A stretch of DNA of 64,000 nucleotides from contig CAMCLK010000015.1 in the NCBI GenBank assembly GCA_945875585.1, positions 32,312 to 96,311 of the forward strand. The letters run 5' to 3'. This document shows, piece after piece, positions 17,601 to 25,086 of the stretch. The translations under genes were made by a program, and so were the position numbers. Under the pieces are notes generated by a model. It was not told the origin of the DNA, ran no database searches, and saw only the letters and a program-made list of their open reading frames with translations. Each line of letters opens with the position of its first letter. Position 1 is the stretch's first letter. Source of the DNA: Candidatus Kuenenia stuttgartensis (GTDB lineage: Bacteria > Planctomycetota > Planctomycetia > Gemmatales > Gemmataceae).

Positions 17601-18219
17601 CAAGAGAACGTGATGCCATTTTGTCGGGATCAAGCCATACACGCATCGAAAAATCGCGGCTACCTAACGGCTCGACACTTCCCACACCCGGCAATCGGGC
17701 AAGCATGTCATTGAGACGCGTGGTGGCATAATTCCCCAAAAAAAGCATGTCATAAAGTGGCTCTTGCGTGCTTGGATCGGTATCAGACACCAGATTGACA
17801 CAGAGCAAAATACTGGGTGATTTCTTACGGGTATTAACCCCTTGGCGACGTGCTTCTTCAGGCAATCGGGAAAGTGCAGATGCCACACGGTTCTGGACAA
17901 GAACTTGTGCCATATCGAGATTGGTACCGGTATTGAATGTGACATCCAGCATCATGCGCCCGTCGTTGGTGGAACGACTGGACATGTAGAGCATGTTTTC
18001 AACGCCATTGATTTCCTGTTCAATCGGCGCGGCTACAGTTTCAGCCACAGTTTTGCCGCTCGCCCCGGGCATGGTGGCCGTCACCTGCACCACAGGCGGA
18101 GCGACTTCCGGATATTGGGCCAATGGCAGGCGTGAATACGACACCAAGCCGAGCAACACCACAACAACAGAAATAACTGTGCCGAAAACCGGCCGGTCGA
18201 TAAAATATCGGCTGATCAT
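14638..18219 (-). CDS. RND efflux permease (HAE1/AcrB family), enlarged
   Basis: A 1193-residue inner-membrane proton/drug antiporter subunit, about 140 residues longer than AcrB. It opens with the standard MISRYFIDRPVFG helix. It keeps the two TM4 aspartates of the proton relay (D496, D497 in GIVVDDAIVV) and the C-terminal 'GLAAKNAILIVEFAK' helix. The extra length has two sources. Residues ~278-350 look like a second copy of the porter piece at ~192-275 (both begin V-x-L-D-P and continue through an Ala-Val helix). A hydrophobic stretch at ~590-650 is also inserted between TM6 and TM7. Its ATG overlaps the stop of the adaptor gene in ATGA, so the pump and adaptor are coupled. No outer-membrane channel gene is adjacent; a TolC-like gene lies 7 kb away. 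Substrate unknown. Confidence 0.9.
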   Translation of the reverse strand: MISRYFIDRPVFGTVISVVVVLLGLVSYSRLPLAQYPEVAPPVVQVTATMPGASGKTVAETVAAPIEQEINGVENMLYMSSRSTNDGRMMLDVTFNTGTNLDMAQVLVQNRVASALSRLPEEARRQGVNTRKKSPSILLCVNLVSDTDPSTQEPLYDMLFLGNYATTRLNDMLARLPGVGSVEPLGSRDFSMRVWLDPDKMASRSLAVEDVLTAIREQNIQVAAGVLGQPPAPKSVAFELTINAQGRLKMEDEFEKIIVKTGTRGQNVYLADVVRDQEYRVRLDPERIKAAGTSAVHVRKALMDAGHFAPKGDSADFNLKSARRSPWAIQIGLGGKEIPLRDLIQRSGGISTVSQGVELGAKSYSVNSYLDGAESVCLAVYQQPGSNAVATARGIRELMKEQAVFFPPGMRVDIVYDTTVFIEESIEVVYHTLLEAVVLVLIVVLLFLKDWRITILPMIEVPVSLIGTFGVMALLGFSLNNLSLFGLVLAIGIVVDDAIVVIENVERWIAKGYDPKEAARRAMDETAGAVVAIAIVLAAVFIPTAFLTGISGQFFRQFALTIAGSTLISAMNALTMTPSRCASIMQPHGQSHAVDPLPRWALPLIGVVLGWFQISAIVPQFVSPWVTKIAFALLLGLVGRALVGPCNSLMKMVFAGFEELLGLATTGYGSIARGVVRRAGIFLVVYVILLGITGYGFANVPVGFVPDQDKGYLIVAADLPQGASLGRTDAVVRKLDKLIRQDDAVSHVLALPGFSVLSNSNVSQGGALFVVLKPFEERQRHQHLSAMATRDRLKLLLAGELDAATYVFNAPPVDGVGSTGGLKFLVQDRSGAGLEKLEVAANTLQVEAASDSRLAAVFSTFSTGQPQVFLDIDRVKAKTAGVSLSQIFSALSTYLGGVYVNDISLYGRNWQVNVQGDIRFRLTPADIRLLQVRGISGAMVPLGTLVSIVEESGPAIVTRFNLYPSAEVNAIVAPGVSSGEGMAAVDALAKRALPNGFGHEWTEMALQQRLAAADPINVLIFPLGVVFVFLALAAQYESWSLPAAILLIVPMCLLSALAGVLIWGLDNNLFVQIGLVVLVGLAAKNAILIVEFAKQQEDEGKSAAEAVIEAARMRLRPILMTSAAFILGVLPLVLSVGAGAEMRRAIGVTVFCGMLGVTVFGLLFTPVFYVLIRRWFSSNPATVPSSPDQAKYQ

Positions 18220-19394
18220 GGCTGCAATACTACTTTCAGTCCATCCCTGCTTCCGGGCATATCGACTTTAACAAATTCAACCGGTAATCCCGGACGGAGA
18301 AATTGAACGCCGCGCACCACTACCAAATCTTCACGATCAATTCCTTCAACAATATCGCGCATGCCGGGCGCTACGGTTTCGCCCAACTTGACTTCCACGC
18401 GCTCAGCCTTATTGTCACGGATAATCCAGACAAATCTTCGCCTCAAATCACTTTGAACAGCCTCTTCATTTACAACCAATGCCCGATAGGGCGCGTCCGT
18501 TTCGATTTTCACCCGGGCCCGCATGCCTGGAATAAACTGCCGGCGAGCGTTTCCCGCGACAGGATTGGCTACAACGCCTCGTGCAGCAATGGTACCGGTC
18601 GATGAGTCAAAACGGTTTTCCAAAAAATCGACAAAGCCTTGGTGTAGAAAGGAACGCTCTTCCTCCAGTCGGAATAAAAATGGAATGCTAGTTTTCGCAT
18701 TATCGTTAGATGGCCGGGAACGCGACTGCCTGTCCACTCGAAGGTATGTGCGTTCATCTACGGAAAAATACAGATGCGCGGGGTCCTGCGCGACAATAGT
18801 CGTCAGGATGGAATCTTGGGTCGACGATATCAGATTGCCAATGGTTACCAATTTGCGGCTGACTCGCCCTGAAATAGGGGAGCGGATTTTTGTGAATTGC
18901 AGGTCCAGTTCCGCGCGTTCTACCTTGGCTCTGGCACTGGTCACCGCTGCGGCAGCAACTCGCTGGGCGCCCAGTCGCACATCCACCTCTTCAGGGCTGA
19001 CAGCGCTGCGGGAAAGCAGCAATCTGGCACGGCCATACTCCGCATCGGCCAATTTAAGTTGGGCTTCCGCCGCCTTCAGGTCCGCTTGGGTTGCATCCAG
19101 CGTTTTCTGGTAGGTTTGCGGATCAATCTCAAAGAGCAAATCGCCTGTTTTTACTTCTTCACCTTCCGGAAACGAATCCTTGATGAGGTAACCACTGACT
19201 CTGGCGCGCACCTCCACTGTTTGCGACGCTTCCAGCCTTCCATTGAATTCCACAGCATCAATGGCATCCACCAATAGTGGTTTGGCAACTTCCACTTTCG
19301 GGAGCGCGAGATTAGCTTCCTTTGCAGACTGGCGGTTGCAACCCGCCAGCCATAACGCGGTACCAATGGAAATCGCCAATATCAGTCGCGGCAT
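18216..19394 (-). CDS. RND periplasmic adaptor lipoprotein (AcrA family)
   Basis: A 392-residue membrane-fusion protein. The start ATG 19392-19394 gives MPRLILAISIGTALWLAGC, a lipoprotein signal with the lipobox cysteine at residue 19; an ATG seven codons earlier is less suitable. The sequence shows the lipoyl half-motif 'VRARVSGYLIKDSF', a long alpha-helical hairpin rich in Ala/Glu/Leu, the returning lipoyl half 'IRSPISGRVSRKLVTIGN' and beta-barrel/membrane-proximal domains. It links the inner-membrane pump to an outer-membrane channel. The stop overlaps the pump start (ATGA), and the upstream beta-propeller gene ends 24 bases before it, so all three are probably one transcript. Confidence 0.9.
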   Translation of the reverse strand: MPRLILAISIGTALWLAGCNRQSAKEANLALPKVEVAKPLLVDAIDAVEFNGRLEASQTVEVRARVSGYLIKDSFPEGEEVKTGDLLFEIDPQTYQKTLDATQADLKAAEAQLKLADAEYGRARLLLSRSAVSPEEVDVRLGAQRVAAAAVTSARAKVERAELDLQFTKIRSPISGRVSRKLVTIGNLISSTQDSILTTIVAQDPAHLYFSVDERTYLRVDRQSRSRPSNDNAKTSIPFLFRLEEERSFLHQGFVDFLENRFDSSTGTIAARGVVANPVAGNARRQFIPGMRARVKIETDAPYRALVVNEEAVQSDLRRRFVWIIRDNKAERVEVKLGETVAPGMRDIVEGIDREDLVVVRGVQFLRPGLPVEFVKVDMPGSRDGLKVVLQP

Positions 19395-19418
19395 GAAAAA
19401 TCCCCAGCAGGTCAATGA

Positions 19419-20369
19419 CTAGCGGATTGTACCCGCAGGCAAGCCCACAACATGTGCCGCAGCCAAGCCGTTGCCAAAGGTGGTGAAATCCCGGAAGGAC
19501 CACACAACCTTCTTGTCGCGGGTAATTTCAATGAGTTGCGGATTATCCGGGCCAGCATGGCAGTTGCCAACAATAAGGTTGCCGTTGGGAAGTTGGTGGA
19601 TGGTTGTTACCCACGCCAAAACAATTCCCGGCAGCTCTTTTTGTTCGAGTGCCCACAAGGTTTTGCCCGAACTGTCCACTTCAATAACGCGGTTGCCATT
19701 ACCTGCGGCAATCAATGTTGTTCCTTGGGGCGTGCGAAACGCACCAAACACTTCCGTGCCATGCCCCTCTGGACCATGGCCACCAGACCTAGGCCGACCA
19801 GCTAGATCGAGTGTGTAAGTCCAGACAACCTTGCCCTTCGCATCGTATTCTCGCACCGTTCCGTCACCTTCATGGCAAACCAGATAGGTGCCAGCAGTCG
19901 TCTTGCGCACCAAGCGGGTGTCACGATGGGCGTTTGGCTTGTCGACCTTCAAAGGAATGGCAAGGACTACTTCACCGGCGCTATCAACTTCCACAAGACG
20001 TTTGTTGCCTGTTTCCGCAACAAGCGTCATGCCGTTCGCAAGTCGCTGGACTGCGTGGATCTCAATGGGGCCCGAATAACCCGATACCTGCTTGGCCTGA
20101 TAAGACCAGATTTCCTTGCCTTGAGCATCCCAAACGGCCACCTTGTTTCTGGCAACGGGCAGCAAGACCTCGCCGCCCGGCAAAAGGGTGATGTCATGCA
20201 CCTCGGCGTTCAGTGGGCGCTTCCACACTGGTTTGCCATCTGCACCAACCAAGGCAACCTGACCGCGATCGGCTCCCAACACTTGGTATCCACCCGCCTC
20301 CGCTGCGCTCGACCATGCTGAAAGAACGACCGCACCCAACGATGTCGCCAAGCAGTCCCTGCGATTCAT
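19419..20369 (-). CDS. exported PQQ-type beta-propeller protein
   Basis: A 316-residue exported protein with an N-terminal MNRRDCLA motif, a twin-arginine-like signal, cleaved near 'SSAAEAGG'. The rest consists of repeated blades with Trp-ending phrases such as 'GKPVWKR', 'GKEIWSY', 'GKVVWTY', 'GKTLWAL' and 'KKVVWSF'. This is the pattern of PQQ-like quinoprotein or BamB-type propellers, with about six to seven blades. I see no quinone-binding signature, so it is more likely a binding scaffold than a dehydrogenase. It heads a probable operon with the RND adaptor and pump, which is unusual company. Its role there is unknown. Confidence 0.7.
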   Translation of the reverse strand: MNRRDCLATSLGAVVLSAWSSAAEAGGYQVLGADRGQVALVGADGKPVWKRPLNAEVHDITLLPGGEVLLPVARNKVAVWDAQGKEIWSYQAKQVSGYSGPIEIHAVQRLANGMTLVAETGNKRLVEVDSAGEVVLAIPLKVDKPNAHRDTRLVRKTTAGTYLVCHEGDGTVREYDAKGKVVWTYTLDLAGRPRSGGHGPEGHGTEVFGAFRTPQGTTLIAAGNGNRVIEVDSSGKTLWALEQKELPGIVLAWVTTIHQLPNGNLIVGNCHAGPDNPQLIEITRDKKVVWSFRDFTTFGNGLAAAHVVGLPAGTIR

Positions 20370-20716
20370 GAGTTTGACTCCTCAATGGTGTTGCCTTGTG
20401 TTTCGTTCTCAGGATATGGAATCCGAAAAAGTCGGCATGACAGGCCAAAATCGTGTGAATATAGGTCGTCTGGTAAAAATGTGCCTGTTGTATTGAATGC
20501 GAAAAGCCTGCAAGTCGAAGGATTCCCACAGTATACCTGCACCGACAGGGCTAATCGTGCCGATTGACGGGGTAACGAGGTCAGGAATCCAGAAAGGCAT
20601 CACAAGTGCCTGTCCAGGATGGATCTGGGCCAGGACCTCGAACCGATCGGGACCGCGCGGGAAAAGACCAGCGCGGAGCCCGGGGTAACGATCCGGGACC
20701 CGTGAAAGGAGTCACC
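20370..20716 (+). promoter_or_regulatory. intergenic region with folded leader before Gly-rich gene
   Basis: No gene is supported in this 347-base gap between divergent transcripts. The 3' half can fold. CGAGGTC at 20576-20582 pairs with GACCTCG at 20634-20640, enclosing a hairpin of AGGCA 20595-20599 with TGCCT 20607-20611. Downstream, CCGCGC 20653-20658 pairs with GCGCGG 20671-20676, and CCCGG 20679-20683 with CCGGG 20693-20697. The last hairpin ends just before the AAAGGAG ribosome site of the Gly-rich secreted protein. This suggests a structured 5' leader that may control translation. I found no convincing promoter boxes. Confidence 0.4.
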
Positions 20717-21187
20717 ATGAAGCGGTTCGCGTTTTTCGCGTTGGCCTTGGCCCTCGTGGCTGGGAGCGCACCATCAGTTCAGGCAAGCTGGTCGCAGCTT
20801 GGCTACAGTGGCTATCAACCTTGGTGGAATATCTTCGCCAAGCGCTACAAAGGCCTCACCCCCGAAGAAGAGCGTCTGCAGAAATTCTGGCATGACTACT
20901 ACAATGCCATGAAGAACTACTACGGCGCTCTCGACAATATCGACTGGGTTGCCTACTACAAAAACCACGGCTACCAGATCAATGGTGCTTGTGGCTACGG
21001 TGGTCGCGTAAACTACGCACCAGTATTTGTCAGCCCAACCATGCAATGGGCGGTTCCTGGTAGCGCAATGAGCGGTCCACCCGCTGGCGGCGCTGGAATG
21101 CCTGTCGGTTACGGCGGCGGCGCAATGCCTGCTGGATTCGGCGGCGCAATGCCTGTTGGTTATGGTGCAGCCCCCGGCGGCAACTGA
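20717..21187 (+). CDS. small secreted Gly/Tyr-rich protein
   Basis: A 156-residue protein starting at ATG 20717 with an AAAGGAG ribosome site. The first ~22 residues (MKRFAFFALALALVAGSAPS) form a Sec signal with cleavage after VQAS or similar. The mature part has an aromatic-rich first half (YNAMKNYYGALDN) that also contains a short charged helix, and a glycine/proline/methionine-rich tail with near-repeats of the form A-M-P-x-G-(Y/F)-G-G. Proteins like this are common in planctomycetes and have no assigned function; a surface or cell-wall role is conceivable. It has its own strong terminator and a folded leader, so it is probably a single-gene transcript, possibly abundant. Confidence 0.7.
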   Translation: MKRFAFFALALALVAGSAPSVQASWSQLGYSGYQPWWNIFAKRYKGLTPEEERLQKFWHDYYNAMKNYYGALDNIDWVAYYKNHGYQINGACGYGGRVNYAPVFVSPTMQWAVPGSAMSGPPAGGAGMPVGYGGGAMPAGFGGAMPVGYGAAPGGN

Positions 21188-21214
21188 TAACTGAAAGCTA
21201 ATATCAATCACTAG

Positions 21215-21252
21215 GCACAGGACCGTCGCTTTGCGTCGGTCCTGTGCTTTTT
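21215..21252 (+). terminator. intrinsic terminator of Gly-rich gene
   Basis: A perfect 11-base stem (GCACAGGACCG 21215-21225 with CGGTCCTGTGC 21237-21247) with an 11-base loop is followed by five T residues. It sits 28 bases after the stop of the Gly-rich secreted protein. It is a textbook rho-independent terminator. Confidence 0.9.
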
Positions 21253-21412
21253 AGCACTTATGCCTACCAATCCGACTCTGTCGCCATGACACCAGTCCAG
21301 TTGCAAAAATCGACACCCGCAACCAGTCATCCAGTGCTTTTCAGGGTTAGGGTCAAGGTGACAGCGATCCGCTCAGGGTGGATGCGCTGGTAACCCCATG
21401 GATGACACCACC

Positions 21413-21751
21413 ATGCACGGCAGCACGCGCTTTGTCCTTACTGCAGTGGCGAGTCTGGTTTTGGTTGCCTTGGGCGGCGTTGCTCAAGCCCAATATCCTT
21501 CGCCACGGCCTCCAGTGAATTTCATTTACCCACAGGCCCCAGATATGAGGGGACCTGGATTTTACTGGGCAAACTCCCAAGGCATGGCATACGGCCCAAG
21601 CTACTACGTTCGCCCATGCCACATGCCATTCCAAGGAATGGTTCTCGCACCACAAATGAATTCTGGACCTGGCTGCGGGACGGCCGGATTTCCTGGCGTT
21701 CCTTACAATCCTTTCGTTCGCAGCCCACGCGACTTCTTCATGCACGAATAA
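21413..21751 (+). CDS. small secreted Pro/Tyr-rich protein
   Basis: A 112-residue protein from ATG 21413 (MHGSTRFVLTAVASLVLVA) with a clear Sec signal cleaved after AQA. An ATG five codons earlier is also possible. The mature region is rich in Pro, Tyr, Gly, Met and Phe, with two cysteines (in 'VRPCHMPF' and 'GPGCGTAG'), and no recognised domain. It follows the Gly-rich protein by about 230 bases, is flanked by terminators on both sides, and is therefore a separate transcript of similar character. Function is not known. Confidence 0.6.
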   Translation: MHGSTRFVLTAVASLVLVALGGVAQAQYPSPRPPVNFIYPQAPDMRGPGFYWANSQGMAYGPSYYVRPCHMPFQGMVLAPQMNSGPGCGTAGFPGVPYNPFVRSPRDFFMHE

Positions 21752-21775
21752 ACCTGACTGATAGACAAACCACTT

Positions 21776-21806
21776 GGGGCCGGATTTATCCGGCCCCATT
21801 TCTTTT
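21776..21806 (+). terminator. intrinsic terminator of Pro/Tyr-rich gene
   Basis: GGGGCCGG (21776-21783) pairs perfectly with CCGGCCCC (21790-21797) across a 6-base loop and is followed by ATTTCTTTT. It lies 25 bases after the stop codon. Confidence 0.85.
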
Positions 21807-22025
21807 GCACCGCCAAAACAGATTGCGAGTAATAGGGCGACTGGGTGGCCTAGAGGCTTCGCGAAAACAATTCCATGTGTTCCTACGAGCTTTCATTATT
21901 ATATTTCATCCCCTTTTCTTCATTCATAAGCTAAGGTAAGCCTAGAGTGACATGGTCATTCGAATCTGTTCTCTTCCCGATGGAATGGCTTGAGTGTGCA
22001 GACAGAAAAGTCAGGATGCAATGTA

Positions 22026-23342
22026 ATGGCTGGGCCAGAAACGTCTGAAATTTCAAGCGAGGCATTCCTGCGACAAATCCGGGAATTTCAGGTAATTCCT
22101 GAGGCGCCTCTTCAAAAGGCTCTCAATGCATTGACCACGAGTGTCAATGCTAGGTCCATGGCCACACACCTGCTCCAATCCGGAATCATGACCCGATTTC
22201 AGGGTTCACGCTTACTTCAAGGACAAGGTGCTTCCCTCCGGTTGGGCCAATACCTCATTCTGGAAGAACTCGGCAGGGGGGGCATGGGACGTGTGTTCCG
22301 GGCAGAACACACTGCCATGGGACGTGTTGTGGCCCTGAAGGTACTGGCGTCTGACCTCGTGAATTCCCCCCGCGCCAAAGAATTTTTCATGCGCGAAGTC
22401 CGGGCTGCAAGCCGGTTGTACCATCCCAACATTGTGACTGCATTCGACGCGAACGAAGTGAACGGAATTCACATTCTGGTTATGGAACTGGTTCAGGGGC
22501 CGAATCTTGAACATTTGGTCCGTCAAAGAGGGCCACTGCCCGTGACTGTCGCCTGTGAGTACGCTCGACAGGTGGCGACCGGGCTGGATCATGCCACGGA
22601 ACACGGCATGGTGCACAGAGATATTAAACCAAGCAATCTATTGCTGCGACCTGATGCGGACCCTACCCGTCCGGGTTTGGTGAAGATCAGCGATTTCGGT
22701 TTGGCTCGTTTGGCTCCCATTCGTCACGAAGGTACACCCACCAGCCATGGAACCATCATGGTTGAGGAAAACACAATCATTGGAACCCCAGACTATCTGG
22801 CACCCGAGCAAGCCCGCAGCCTGCACCAAGCCGATATCCGATCCGACATTTACAGTCTGGGTTGCACCCTGTACTTCCTGCTGACAGGCAAGGTTCCCTA
22901 CCCGGGTACCAAGGGCCTCGAAAAAATTATCAAGCACTCCACAGACCCGATACCCAAGCCCTCGGCTCTTGTTTCCGGGATTCCACCGAACGTCGATGCC
23001 GTGGTTAGGCGGATGATGGCGAAAGAGCCGGCAGACCGCTATCAAACGCCTCGGGAAGTCGCGGCAGCGCTGGCGGAAGCCATTGGCGAAGATTATGGCA
23101 CTCTGCCGATTGCTCTGGCTGTACCAATGTCGAATCCCGACCCGTTTGCGTCTTTCCAAAACACTTGGAAAGATACAATTATCACACCATTCGAAGGAAA
23201 ATCGACGCCTCCAACCACAGAATCAAACCGCATCAAATCGAATCGGCGCGGTTTCAGTGGTATTCAGGCAGGACTCATCGCTGTGGTAGCTGTCGCATTG
23301 ATTGCCACAATTGCTGTAGTGATATTGCGCATTTTCGTGTAA
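22026..23342 (+). CDS. Ser/Thr protein kinase, membrane-anchored
   Basis: A Hanks-type kinase of about 438 residues from ATG 22026; a TTG at 21990 in the same frame is an alternative start. The first ~80 residues form an alpha-helical module containing LLQSGIMTRFQ, seen before many planctomycete kinases. Kinase motifs are complete: glycine loop GRGGMGRVF, VALK lysine, catalytic loop HRDIKPSN, DFG, and activation-loop end GTPDYLAPEQ. One membrane helix lies in the last 25 residues, with essentially nothing outside, so there is no extracytoplasmic sensor. The protein should phosphorylate cytoplasmic targets from the inner face of the membrane. It is monocistronic and ends only 7 bases before the convergent thiE-like gene. 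Substrates unknown. Confidence 0.92.
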   Translation: MAGPETSEISSEAFLRQIREFQVIPEAPLQKALNALTTSVNARSMATHLLQSGIMTRFQGSRLLQGQGASLRLGQYLILEELGRGGMGRVFRAEHTAMGRVVALKVLASDLVNSPRAKEFFMREVRAASRLYHPNIVTAFDANEVNGIHILVMELVQGPNLEHLVRQRGPLPVTVACEYARQVATGLDHATEHGMVHRDIKPSNLLLRPDADPTRPGLVKISDFGLARLAPIRHEGTPTSHGTIMVEENTIIGTPDYLAPEQARSLHQADIRSDIYSLGCTLYFLLTGKVPYPGTKGLEKIIKHSTDPIPKPSALVSGIPPNVDAVVRRMMAKEPADRYQTPREVAAALAEAIGEDYGTLPIALAVPMSNPDPFASFQNTWKDTIITPFEGKSTPPTTESNRIKSNRRGFSGIQAGLIAVVAVALIATIAVVILRIFV

Positions 23343-23349
23343 CAAAACA

Positions 23350-25020
23350 TCAATCATCACGGACAAGTTCATGCAGAAGTTGAGCCGCGTCAACCGAAGG
23401 CTGCCGGCTTGATGCGAGAACATTGGAAACTGCCACGCGACGGGCGCCAGCACTAACAGCCATTGCAACCGTTCCAGCATGAATTCCACCCAACGCAAAC
23501 CATGGATGGCTACCAGAGATAGCTGCCACATCCCGCACATAATCCAATCCAGCCAGACTGTTAAACTCCTTGGTGCTCGACTGAAAAACAGGCCCCACAC
23601 CTGCATAATCAGCCCCTTCCATCACTGCCAAGCGGAATTGATCCAAGGAATGGGTGCTTTTCCCCACAATCCGATGGTGACCAAGAATACGCCGCGCCTG
23701 TTTTACCTCCATATCGTCCTGCCCCAAATGCACACCGTCGGCCTCCACCAGCAATGCAAGGTCTGGCCTATCGTTGACAATAAGGAGCACGTCGCTGTCA
23801 TTTGTCCAGCGGCGTAGCAAATCTAGAATCGCGAGCCATTCACGGTCTGCCAGTTTTTTCTCCCGCGACTGAATCACGGTAACTCCACCCGCTATGGACT
23901 CCTTTACCGCGCGTTCAAAGCCCACAGAACAAGCATTTGACGTTGCTAGAAAATACAACCTGGCACTAGCCAACCGCGAGAGAATGGAAACCGGCCCTGT
24001 GAACAACGACTCCATCGCATAGGTACGGTACCGCAAGCGCATCAAGGCTAATGCAGCCTCCGGAGAAACCGTTGTTGAATGCTCTTCGAGTGTCCGTAAA
24101 GACTCTTGAGCGCGTTTGAGATTCCGCAGGGCTAACTCCACGGGCTGCGGCCGTTGCATTTCTTCAGCGGCCGTTATTTCAAACTCCAGATCAGCCTCCA
24201 CATTCCGCGCCAATGGGCTTAACCAGGCATTGGGAAGCAACCCAAGAACCTTGGTTAATTCATGTCGAATATCTTTCAGCTCCAGTGTCACCACGGGATT
24301 GTCGCGAACAAACCGAGCGTGATCTTCAGCAACACGAAGTGCTTCCCGGGCCCTATTGGCAGTTGCATCGATCAGGCGCGCCAGCGGTTCTGGCTCGTCA
24401 ATAATTGGGTGCTCTTCCAACTTGGGGGGCGTAGCAACCACCAAGTCATTGAATTCAACCGGCACGGGAACGAGGGTTGCTGGAGGTGGCCCTAGCCGCT
24501 GTTCCAGTTCGGACATGACAAAGCCAACAGATTCCAACTCGCGGGCAAGGTCTGGATGCCTGACCAGTACCGCCAGCATCAGATAGTTCGTTGTCAGCTC
24601 CCCTTCTTGAAATGCCTCTCGAAACAGGATCCCCGCATGCCTGACGAGAATGCGCAACGGCGGAGCCAAATCAGAGATCGTTTGTTGCGCAGGTTCGTTT
24701 ACCAATATTTCGTTTGCGCCGGCGTTCCAAGCGCCGGGGACCAAACCGCAGGAAGCCGCTAAAAGAGCCGGTGCACCATCTGGATCATGGAGAAGAGCCG
24801 CCATCAACATACGTGGGGCTAGCTCGTCTCCGTGCAAGGCAATTGATTCATGTGCCACAGCCAATGCTCTTAGCACGGCGGAAGAGCAATCGAGCCTCAT
24901 GAACATCTCCTCTGGCGGAACAATCCCGAGAATCCGCCCATGTGCGTCACTGAACGGGTAGTGGCTGGAAATACGCTCGATTCTGTCGCAACCCAGATCA
25001 TGAATTCTGACGAATGACAT
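23350..25020 (-). CDS. thiE: Clp-N-like / ThiD2 / ThiE fusion, thiamine-phosphate synthase
   Basis: A 556-residue protein with three parts. Residues ~355-556 are a complete thiamine-phosphate synthase, which joins HMP-pyrophosphate and thiazole phosphate: VIQSREK, IVNDRPDLALLVEADGVHLG, GKSTHS, GVGPVFQSSTKE and ALGGIHA are all there. Residues ~214-345 match the ThiD2 helical domain (ANRAREALRVAEDHARF, IRHELTKV), found before ThiE in several phyla. Residues ~45-175 resemble the two-repeat N-terminal domain of Clp ATPases (MLMAALLHDPDGAPALL; LTTNYLMLAVLVRHPDLAR), which I would not expect in thiamine synthesis. The gene is convergent with the kinase gene and divergent from the TolC-like gene. ThiE function is confident; the role of the first domain is unknown. 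Confidence 0.88.
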   Translation of the reverse strand: MSFVRIHDLGCDRIERISSHYPFSDAHGRILGIVPPEEMFMRLDCSSAVLRALAVAHESIALHGDELAPRMLMAALLHDPDGAPALLAASCGLVPGAWNAGANEILVNEPAQQTISDLAPPLRILVRHAGILFREAFQEGELTTNYLMLAVLVRHPDLARELESVGFVMSELEQRLGPPPATLVPVPVEFNDLVVATPPKLEEHPIIDEPEPLARLIDATANRAREALRVAEDHARFVRDNPVVTLELKDIRHELTKVLGLLPNAWLSPLARNVEADLEFEITAAEEMQRPQPVELALRNLKRAQESLRTLEEHSTTVSPEAALALMRLRYRTYAMESLFTGPVSILSRLASARLYFLATSNACSVGFERAVKESIAGGVTVIQSREKKLADREWLAILDLLRRWTNDSDVLLIVNDRPDLALLVEADGVHLGQDDMEVKQARRILGHHRIVGKSTHSLDQFRLAVMEGADYAGVGPVFQSSTKEFNSLAGLDYVRDVAAISGSHPWFALGGIHAGTVAMAVSAGARRVAVSNVLASSRQPSVDAAQLLHELVRDD

Positions 25021-25086
25021 TGTGATGCTGGCGGTGAATCTCTTCCAGCCAAGTTCTCAATTGCTTTACACCAGGGGTGACACACC

